Below are positions 1-9,003 of a stretch of 24,107 nt of DNA, piece after piece (position 1 is the stretch's first letter; every line of letters starts with the position of its first letter). The notes under the pieces are model-generated. The model was not told the DNA's origin. It was given only the letters and a program-made list of their open reading frames with translations, and ran no database searches. The translations under genes were made by a program, and so were the position numbers. The DNA is taken from the NCBI RefSeq assembly GCF_000524195.1, contig NW_020170396.1:2180-26286 (forward strand), in the 5' to 3' direction. The stretch comes from Echinococcus granulosus (taxonomy: Eukaryota > Platyhelminthes > Cestoda > Cyclophyllidea > Taeniidae).

Positions 1-84
1 CTCCTCCACCTGTATTCCACCTGTCCTTGCTAGTGGAGGACAGGCTTGATATCGAATCTGTGCTGTCAGACGGCCTGCACCACA

Positions 85-661
85 TGTCGGTGATGGAAAA
101 GAAGAAATTTCCCATGATGATGTCCGTCTCACTGTTGCATCACAGTGCCGTACCCAGTGTGCAAAACTCCTCAATTTCTTCCTTCTTCGCCGCCTCCTCA
201 CCATCATCACCAACCTCTCCTGATGCTGCTTCTACTCTTGCTTCTCCTTGCCATCTGCTCCAGATAGTGCTTTCGCTCTTCCAGTTATTTCCTAGTTTAA
301 TGAGATGGGATAAGTGTATGTTGGATTTTGCGGAAAGCGGGTGCGAATGAATGATGAGACGTCAATGTTCTCAGACGACCTTACCAGTTCGAATTTTCGG
401 TCGGTCATGCATTTGTAGAGGGAAGCAAAAACTCATAACCCCTTCCTCCTCTCTGTTACGGCGTGGTACCGTTCCCACAGTAAATAACTCCTCCATTTCC
501 TCTTTCATACCAACTCCCCCCTCTCTATCACCTTCAACCTCTCCTGATGCTGCTTCTTCTGCCCCTCCACCTCTACCTACTTAGCCAATTGAACTAGAGT
601 GGCTGGTTCTCCTACTTTTTGAAAAGCGGGTAGCAAAGGAGGGTAAGACGTCAGTTCTATG
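85..661 (+). repeat. Tandem pair of ~290-bp degenerate repeat units
   Basis: Two diverged units lie head to tail, about 85-372 and 373-661. Both end in the same kind of block, aaagcgggt followed by a purine-rich stretch and then gacgtca (near 333-364 and 621-652, about 289 bp apart). Both also share a pyrimidine-rich part containing cctctcctgatgctgcttct (near 216 and 537). Read in one frame, this part gives a leucine-rich run beginning QPLLMLLLL in both units, and a similar run occurs near 6370. Open frames here are short, Ser/Pro-rich in one frame and Leu-rich in another, as expected of a CT-rich tract. I do not call a gene. Confidence 0.55.
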
Positions 662-2710
662 TGGAGGCTCACCCTGAATGGGCAACGCTGGTTGCAATGA
701 CAATGACAGAGTTGACGATTCCGGCTTCAGTAGCAATGGCGTCAACGTCGACGCGATCATTTTGTTTCTCTAACACCGAGCATTACCAGTGTTGCTGGCA
801 GCTACCTCCTCCTCATTGTCAAAATCAAGGTACAATTCGCTTTGTTGAAATTGTGTATTGGAATATTCAACCAAAGTGATTCTACTTTGGAGTAGAAATT
901 GACCATAGAACAATGGAAAAAAAGGGGTGAGCTAAATCAACAGGAAGAGACTACTCGTCAATTCCACTAATGTCTCAATCCGCAATACTTTTGCTCAGGT
1001 TGTCGCCACAAATCTCTCCGTGGTGTGGGGCTCCTCACTGGCCGCGACCCACGCTACCTGGTCAGACCGAGAGGCGAAGGCGGATGTAGTCTTTTTCCCC
1101 CTCCTCCGCCTCCAATTTACTATACAACCCTGTCCCATTCGACAACGCCAGCCGTATTTACTTTCTCAACCAACAGATGCCAAGTCGACTGCTGGAAGGC
1201 GCGACTAGGAGTTTATGCGCCGTGTTAGCGCACCTGTTGGAGGTAGGTCAGGCGCTCCCATCTATCTCATCTTCTACTGTTTCCTCCTGCTTATCTATCC
1301 GTTTAACTCTTCTTCTGCATTACTCCTGTTGAAGGGCTCATCAAGAGTGGATACGGTGTCGCGGACAGGCGCACCATCAGTGGCGAAGCAGGCGTTGAGT
1401 GACAGGAGGCTTGTGGACTTCCTTATAGAACATCTTCCCCGAAAATCAAAACAAAAAGCAGGACAATGGAGCTTGGCGAACTGCTACAGACCATTGACCA
1501 ATTGCACCAATCAAACAATCGTCACGACCTCCCACGTCGATGTCTTTTTTTATTACTATGGACAATGGCGACCTAGAATAAAGATTAATGGCATATCCTC
1601 ATACCCATTAGTCGTACGCAAAAATCTCCTGCCAGTTAGGTCCTCCATACGAACTGTTCTGATTTCAATGTACTCCATCTCCGCAAATCCTAACAGAGTT
1701 ACGCATCTCACAGGATAGGCGGCAAGGTTGTGTGATGAATTAACCATAGATAAGTCGGATCAGTGGAGAGCACAATAGTCACGTCGATTCTGTTTGCCAC
1801 TGGCTAACGCATCTGAATCGGAGATGCAGAGACATCAGCTCTAGCAATACCAAAGCTGCACTCCTCCGCGAGTAGTACCTAACACCGTTCCCCTTGACAT
1901 CTGATAGTCACACTATTGCGTGGCACTTCATTCGGGACCAACAACCACGACCACCATCTCGACAATCATCCTACCAAAAACCTCTCTGCCATTTCTCACA
2001 ACCAGTGTTAATTTGCTAAAAATAGATATTGCAAGCAATAAGCCACTAAGCCCTATTTCGCCGCAGTATCCACCTCTCAAAGGATTACTCAAAGCCTTGC
2101 CATGACAACTAAACAGTGAGTTCGGCATTTACAAGACGTTGCGCAACAGTGCAATCGCTGTATACAAGAAAGCAATTCTCTGTGATATGCTTGGTACTAC
2201 CCAACAACAGACTGGTGGAAACCACTCCTACATGCCTCCAAAATGAATATCTGGCATCCAAAGGCAACAACAACCACTATGCAGCAAAGCAATAAAATAA
2301 ACACCTTACAAGATCATACGCAACCATGGAACCACTACGTCTTCTTATCACCATTCACTAAGACGATCCATTAAAGATTTTGAAGACCGAGAAAAACGAC
2401 TGCTGCATGAACAGAGGAAGTCTTCGACTCCGTGCGAAAGCAACACCTCCTATCTAGTCGTCCATCAAAACGCCAACATGAGTCCAACCGTCCTACCAAT
2501 TAGCCCAACAGTAAAAAGCAGACAATATTACGATCACGCAAGTGCAAAATGCGTGCCATTTGGAAGTAAGTAAAACCATTAACAGACAAGAGAGTAAACG
2601 CAGTGATACTAGTCCGCTACACCTAAATACAAGAATACACTCCACTGCAAATGGTTAGTTCAAAAAGTCGCAAGCATTTAGAAATTCAAACAATGCGTTA
2701 TTTTAATTCC
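660..2710 (+). repeat. Diverged ~2-kb repeat unit, copy 1 (possible exons of an unknown gene or element)
   Basis: This region aligns by eye, in the same order and direction, with 5744-8365. Matching parts are ~690-740 with ~5810-5860, ~1418-1480 with ~6430-6500, ~1660-1880 with ~6665-6870, ~1890-2010 with ~7545-7680, and ~2080-2710 with ~7750-8365. At 2370-2570 one frame stays open through EDREKRLLHEQRKSS and VLPISPT and meets a gtaagt donor just after ggaa. The same protein frame and donor recur in copy 2. A 167-codon open frame at 1215-1718 has a hydrophobic N-terminal stretch and shares LVDFLIEH with LVDFFVEH of copy 2. The family is not recognised; it may be a duplicated gene decaying into pseudogenes or a mobile element. 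Confidence 0.5.
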
Positions 2711-4699
2711 TTGCATTAAACTTTACTAAATTTCGCCTATTCCATTTTGCTATTACGCAAGTCTACAAAGACAGTCTACCCGGAGAGGGATGGAGGGATA
2801 ATTGGACCGGAGAATGGTAACATGCTTCGGACCACTTTTCACGAACATAATACGTAGCTGCAAAGAATAGCGTTTAGAAGTGCCACCAAGCATGCCTTAT
2901 TATTGATCTCCATCCCGCTGTCAAAATGAATCGTTAATAGGAATTCTCGTCTATACATAAAACTAACACTTTCATTCCCCGCCAAGCAAAAATTGAATTC
3001 TATTAATTCAAACTTCTAAATGCAATCACGCAAATTCAAAAAATCAAGAAAAAGTCATAAAATCGTGTATTTTTCAAAAATTTATGGTGCTTTGGATCGC
3101 TTATGCAAGTTCCGTGTTGAAAAATTAAGGCGCATTGTATAAATTGCTGCGGAAAAAAATTAAAGAGAACAAAAAAAGGGTAATAACGTAATACAAGTTT
3201 TGTCTTTATGATGTGTAAGCAGCGAGTTTTGGCATATGGCTAGTAAAAATGCTTGGAAATCGCATCCTCTTGGAGGCAGATTTCAAAGTATATGAACAAA
3301 AGAGTTTGCTTCATTTCTGCTTAACTTCGATGCAGATTCTGGGCCATCAAGCCAAACCTTTATAAATGTGCACAATTCTTTAGATGCAGGCAAGTGGAAG
3401 CATCGATAGACCAGCTTCTCTCTGCCGTTACTCGATTATCTACGCCCCCATGCGCTACTTTGGTACTTCATTCCATCCCCCTTTTTTAAAGGTGTTACTC
3501 AGGCATGTTCAGTGCCACTTAAGTTTGTCTACCCTACAAACCGGGTTAAATTGTGAGTGAATTGCAATATGTTAACTAATTTTTGTGTGGAATCTGTTTT
3601 CCTCATATTTCTCTCCTTGAGCTTATAATAACTTTAGTCAGTAACATGTGGCCAAAAGATTATGGCTAGTCAAATTTAGCGTGCATTTTGACAGCTAAAT
3701 ATTTAAAATGCCCTTTCTAAACAGATGTTATTAAAGGGTTGTTTGAATGCTCAATAATGCGTGGCTCATGGTGAAGTGGCAATTTGAAGTGGCTATCCGA
3801 TGGATTCTCATTGTTGCGAATTGTTACCAATGTCATCTGTTTGCTGTCTCTAGCGGTGCCACTTACAACGAGCATACATTTACTTTTATTTAAATTGCAA
3901 TTTTGACTGCTACATGTGTCAATGCACTAATATTTGTGTGATGGAAAGACCCGGTTGTTGTTTTGTTCACTGTTGATATGGCATAAACCCAGCGATTCCC
4001 TTTATTCGTGTGGTTATCATCTAACCTGCTTTTATAAGGAACAGAAATTTTATTTTAGCATGGGGCAATAAGAAGGTGTGGTATTTACCTACCCGTCCAC
4101 GACCTTGGAAGCTGCAAACCGTATCGCCTCCCTTCGCAGTGATTATTGTTGTCAGTGATTAAGATATTCGTTGGAACATTATTCTACACTAGCAAAACAT
4201 CTGAGACTCACTGCTATCAAGCTCTCGGGAATGCATATTTGACCTGCTAAAACACTTTCTAAACGGAATAGCTTCATCAGTCTCTTCACTAGCGTGTTCA
4301 TGGTGGCACTATGTTGTTCTTTTTATCACACTGCCATGTACGCCACATTGGATCATATGTAGCTGTGGATATTCATTGACACTAGTATTTTGAGTGTTAT
4401 AACGTATCAGATACGACGGGATTAACAACAAAATGGATCTTTTAGGCGTCTCTACACAAGCTTATGCCAGTAAAGTAGAAGTAAGGCGTTTCAGCAAAGA
4501 TTTGCCAAGATTATTTCAAAGCATGTGTGCAATCCACCAAAAACTGTGATTTGGATGGTGAAGTTGCACCCCCATCTATGCTCTATCTATTCAAGCCAGT
4601 GGAGGATCTGCTGGGTGTAATATTAGTCTTCTCAAAGGGCTCTCACCAATCTGAATAGTCAGCCAACCACGCACACTTGGTAGAGCAGAAGCGAAACCC
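2711..4699. other. Non-coding stretch, no gene seen
   Basis: AT-rich DNA with many stop codons in all frames. I see no conserved protein, RNA gene or clear repeat. Parts of it may be intron if the inverted exon-like copy at 4903-5041 belongs to a minus-strand gene. Confidence 0.4.
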
Positions 4700-5047
4700 C
4701 ATTACAAGTTCTTGTTCACTCCTTTCCGGCTTGTTGCACCCCGTCTAATCTCTGCTTCATTGAAGCGGAAGCACTGCCTGCCCGTGACACGCCATTGCCT
4801 ATTGTAAGTCTCACTTTCTGGCTCTTTGGGTACTTTATATGTAAGACCGATTCCTTGCACTATTAATGCCTCTGATCCACTTACTTGTAGGAAAACACTC
4901 ACCTGTGGATGATGATGGTTAAGAGTTTCATTTAGTAGCTGGCGGATGCTGTCTCCACCACCACCATCGCGATCATCAAGTTCGAAGCTATCTCCATTGT
5001 TGTCACTGTCACAGCCGTTATTGCCGTGGGCGCTGCCACCGCTGAAG
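4700..5047 (-). repeat. Inverted partial copy of the ~2-kb unit, with an intact exon-like core
   Basis: The reverse complement of this stretch matches about 5765-6150. On the minus strand, 5041-4903 looks like an exon. It follows a cttcag acceptor and encodes an acidic Gly/Asn/Asp-rich segment (GNNGCDSDNNGD, then FELDDRDGGGGD, then IRQLLNETLNHHHPQ). It ends at a textbook donor, ccacag followed by gtgagt. Without splicing the frame continues to a stop at 4702. The plus-strand partner at 5744-6005 keeps the acceptor, but the donor is changed to acgagt. No function is recognised. It could be a real exon of a minus-strand gene whose other exons I cannot find, or a relic. Confidence 0.45.
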
Positions 5048-5743
5048 TTGACGTTGACTCAGTCGCTTTTATTGCGCATCTTCGATTTGTATCAAGTTAT
5101 TCCGAGTAGGCAGATTTTAGCGGCAAGCGTTATCTGCCCTTTGGGTAATTAACAATTCCAATTTGACGTTTTTTTATGATCCCGTTTTAAGCTCACACTT
5201 GCACAGTCGGGCACACAAACACGTATACACTTGCATGCACACGAAGTAAGCACAGTCTTGTGGGATGAAGAGATTTTTATCTAAACATTGTGATATAGGT
5301 AAGTAGTGAAACGGTTCGGCCAAACCACCAATGAGTACATCCATTTAATGTTGAAATGTGCACAAAGGCCATTCTAATTACAAGTGGCTCTAGTCAGAGA
5401 TGACTAGGCGTAATTTCCTTTTACTGCTGCGAAGAGCTATGCACCCCCTAAAAGCAGTACATTTCCGTCACTTACGATCTGATGGCACAATACTACCCAA
5501 TTTTTGATTGCTACAGAGGATTCTACACAGGACGCCTCTTCTCCGCCTTTGCAAACCGCATAAATTTGGTTCAGGTAGCAGACTACTTTGTATCACAGAT
5601 ATCCAAAACATTTTGTCAACATGGGATTAAGTTAGACTTCAAACGAATGGAAAGGTAACGCGAAGAAGGCACTTCAAACGACAAAACTGTCCCACCGAAT
5701 GTGTTATTGACTGCTTCCAGGTAATTCGTTTACATCCCTTGTT
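5048..5743. other. Spacer inside the inverted repeat, no gene seen
   Basis: About 700 bp separate the two inverted arms (4700-5047 and 5744-6150). A short alternating CA/TG-rich stretch lies near 5205-5250. No coding signal is evident. Confidence 0.35.
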
Positions 5744-8365
5744 ATGTGTTCCCGTTTTCCCGTTATTGTGTCGACGTCGTTGTCGACTTCCGCGTCAGCG
5801 TTGGCAGAGACAGCGGCAACAACGGCAGTGGCAGTGACAGCGACGGAGATGGCTTTGAAATTGAGGATCGCGACGGTGGTGGTAGAGACAACAACCCACC
5901 AACCACTGATCGAGGTTCTCCACCGCCACCTGCCACAGACGAGTATTCTCCTGCAAGAAGGCAGATCAGAGGCACTGATGAAGAAACAAATCCGTCCTCC
6001 ATGTAAGAGTACCTACAGAGGCGGAAATTAAGCCTTTCCAAATGCAATCTCGCAATACGGCTGGCCAATGCGCTGGCGACGTGTCCGTCCGCACAGACAA
6101 GGTGGAGACAAATGAGGCCAAATAACCACCTCATCTCCAGTTCTATCAAAGCTTTCGCAGAATTACTCATCGTCACTATGTGTATGGCGTTCAAGCAGGG
6201 AGTCAAGCCTCAAATGACACTTCCAATTTGGTGCATCAATTGACTGACTGATTTACTACTTCTTCGATCGGCTATTTGCTTCATTGAAAGATTAGAGGAA
6301 TCGATAAAACTTGATTTAAATTTTGCATGCAATCGCAATTGCATCACCTTCTCCCTCACTATCACCATCCTCTAATGCTGTATCTGTTACTGCTCATCCT
6401 GATATATCTGCTTCTACACGTGCTCCTCTGGCTTGTGGACTTCTTCGTGGAGCATCAATCCTACCAGTCAAAACAACATGCCATAAAGATGAAGCATGGC
6501 GAACCAATACGTGTAAATGACAAATCGCACCAGTAAAACAATCACCATGCTAATGACATTTTCTCATTACCACGGGCAATGTCGATTTTGAAAGGCGATC
6601 ACTGGAGTATCCACGGTACACTCGACTGTACGCAAAATTATCCTGTCCGTAAAAAAGGCTTTGATTTCAATACTCCCCCCACTCCCTCACCTCCCAACAG
6701 AGCTACGCAGTCCGCAAGATAGGCAGTAGGATTATGGAATGAAGTAACCATAGACAGGTCATTTCTGTGGGGAACACACGAGCCACGTCGAGTCTGGCCT
6801 CCATTGGGCAATAAATCCGCATCCTAGATGCAGGAGCTGCAGCTAACTACAAGGCTGCGCCCTTGCGTGAACAGATTCAGATCGTGCCACAGAGTACTTG
6901 ACTGTAAGGCAATAATACGGATGTAAGGCTTTCCTGCACAGATCCGGGCTGCTGAGCGCGCTTATCAAGGCATGTAAATACACAGACAGCTCACACTGTG
7001 TTCTGCCTCTTATGCAAGCCTTGTACATCAAGTTTTGGGTATATTGAGTACAGCGGACAATTTTACACTTGACTTGGTATTTGGCTGACTCCAAACAGCA
7101 GCATAACCAAGGAAGTTTAAAAAGGAGAAGTTCCCTCTAAAATGGTATAGTGGATAAAGGCTGCGCCATGGAGTAGAGATTAGATTCTACTAAAATGGGG
7201 ACCTTAAAGGCTGTGCGTATGGCTTGATCTATAAGGAGAAATGTGAAAAAGCCAAAATAGCAGTTACAAAAGCTGACTTCCCAAGTGTGAGGCGAAATCT
7301 AGTTCCTCAGCTCGCAATGGGCAAATTCCCCCTAGTGCTAGGCATAGGGCATGCGTTTTGCTGAAAGTAACCACTGAAATATTGTGCAAGAATGTCCCCT
7401 CTAGAAATCCCCAAATCCGAATAGACATACACGAAGGGCGAAATGGCCACTTTTCTCTTGCAGTTCCAGAGCGACAATTTCGGACACTGATCACTTTCAG
7501 CATAACCGTAACACGATTGTTGCGGTCTGTCTCTCATTCAACCACAATACCATTTCAGTCTCAATTACATTTGAAAAGTGCACTATTGCATGGCACCTCA
7601 TTCAGGACCAATAGCCGCCATCATCACGACAATCACCTTGCCAAACAACTTCTCTGTCACTACTCAAAATTAGTATTTGCACACTATAATTGAACACAAC
7701 AAACAATAATCTACTAACCTTGTTTTGTCACCCTCTTCACTGCACAGAGCATCAATTATAACCTAACCGCAAATACTAAACAGAAAGCTTCACACTTACA
7801 AGAAGTTACGCACTGGTACAATAGCTGTACGCAAGACCATCCACTGTGGCATATTTAGTGGCACTCAACAACAGTCGGATGGAACGAAACCTGCATGCCT
7901 TCTAAACGAAGAGCTTACACCCAATGACAACAATAATCACCGTGGGGTAAGGCAGTAAACACCTTACATGATCATAGACAGACATGAAACCGCCGCGTAC
8001 TCTTACCAGCGTCCACTGAATTAATCCATTAATGGTGTTTGGAGACCAAATAAGACGACTACCGCACAAACAGCGGGAGTCTTGGAGCTCACGTGGAAGC
8101 AACACCTACCATCAAAATGTCAATATGAATTCATCCGTACTACAAATTAGTCCAACAGGAGAAGAATCCGACAATACTACGGTCAAAACTACTGTAAATG
8201 CTTGTCCCCCGGAAGTAAGTATCAATAGTGATAGCACAGCAAATAGATGTCAACAACAGGACTTCGCTACACGCCAATACACAAAACAGCCATCAGAAGC
8301 CTATTTCAAGTGGCCAGTTCGAAAGATCGCATGCCCTATTAAACATTTAAATAAAGTACAAATTT
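5744..8365 (+). repeat. Diverged ~2-kb repeat unit, copy 2, with a ~660-bp insertion
   Basis: Same order of segments as 660-2710, with extra DNA at about 6880-7540. The first part (5746-6006) has an 86-codon open frame, strongly acidic and Ser/Gly/Asp-rich (GSGSDSDGDGFEIEDRDGGG), corresponding to the minus-strand exon-like segment at 4903-5041. A leucine-rich frame at 6327-6536 contains LVDFFVEH. The last part (8032-8215) has an open frame with IRRLPHKQRE and VLQISPT followed by a gtaagt donor, matching copy 1. In the acidic segment the substitutions between copies fall in all codon positions, so I see no sign of purifying selection. The function is unknown. Confidence 0.5.
6880..7540 (+). 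repeat. Insertion of ~660 bp in repeat copy 2 with a possible tRNA-like promoter
   Basis: This DNA is absent from the equivalent point of copy 1 (about 1880-1890). It contains tggtatagtgg at 7143-7153, which fits the A box of a tRNA gene. At 7178-7188 gattagattct resembles a B box with three mismatches. The A-to-B spacing (35 nt) is shorter than in a normal tRNA, so this is at best a decayed tRNA-derived SINE head, or chance. Confidence 0.25.
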
Positions 8366-8945
8366 GATCATTCATAGGGAGGCTCTTCCCATTTAATTAT
8401 AGCGTACTCTTAGAAGTAAGAAAATTTGCCTCCTATGGCCTTTACTACTCATGCCACATTTTTAATATCCAAACCATGTCTTTTCCGTTCCTTATAAAAT
8501 GCGCCTCCTTATCCAGGTGTTCCGATGCTTTCGAGACTGCATCACCAATCGTTCTCTATTTTACATATCTTAGCAATTTTTTCCCACTCCTTGTTAGCCA
8601 AATTCGGATTCTCATCTTGGAATTTGTGCTTATGCTGCATTTTCATCATTTTGGCCACATGATTTCTTTCATATTACTGTGGGTTCTAATTATTTAAAAG
8701 AAACTTAAAAGCAATGGAAAACGATTTTTTGCCTAAAAATTACTTCTAATTTTGTTCAAAGAAGTTGCCTTTATTAGACATGTTCTTACTTTAAATTTTG
8801 CCTCTAGGAAAATACTTTAACATTCTACCATTTTTAGGCGTCACTGTGCTACGTAAAAGTTAAAACAATTTATAAACAAAATAATTTTTTGTTTGATTTG
8901 AGTTAGGAATGATATGACATTCCTCTGTTGACTAAATAGCTTTAA
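8366..8945. other. AT-rich upstream region of the AIMP2-like gene
   Basis: No gene is seen. The stretch is AT-rich, especially 8690-8900, and lies between the end of repeat copy 2 and the AIMP2-like gene, so it probably contains that gene's promoter. I cannot point to a specific promoter element. Confidence 0.35.
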
Positions 8946-8960
8946 GTTTTCACTTCTAAG
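8946..8960 (+). promoter_or_regulatory. Candidate 3' splice acceptor (trans- or cis-splice) for the AIMP2-like mRNA
   Basis: A pyrimidine-rich run ending ttctaag places an AG at 8959-8960, 43 nt before the ATG at 9004. In flatworms such sites can accept a spliced leader. It could instead end a 5'-UTR intron or be chance. Confidence 0.3.
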
Positions 8961-9003
8961 GCGCCTGCTGCGAACGTTCCTCTCCATACGCGTTCGCTTC
9001 ACC

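Noticed and set aside
1215..1718. 167-codon plus-strand frame with a hydrophobic N-terminus, as a stand-alone gene
   Set aside because: It lies inside the duplicated repeat unit, the matching copy at 6327-6760 is broken by stops, and most of the length is not conserved as protein. It is kept only as part of the repeat description.
5763..6206. 147-codon minus-strand frame, Ser/Pro-rich
   Set aside because: It is the antisense of the acidic Gly/Asp-rich plus-strand segment; low complexity keeps the reverse frame open. The inverted copy at 4700-5047 has splice sites supporting the acidic frame instead.
7143..7188. Functional tRNA gene
   Set aside because: A box good, B box poor, spacing too short, and no acceptor stem or anticodon arm can be folded by eye. 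At most a decayed SINE head.
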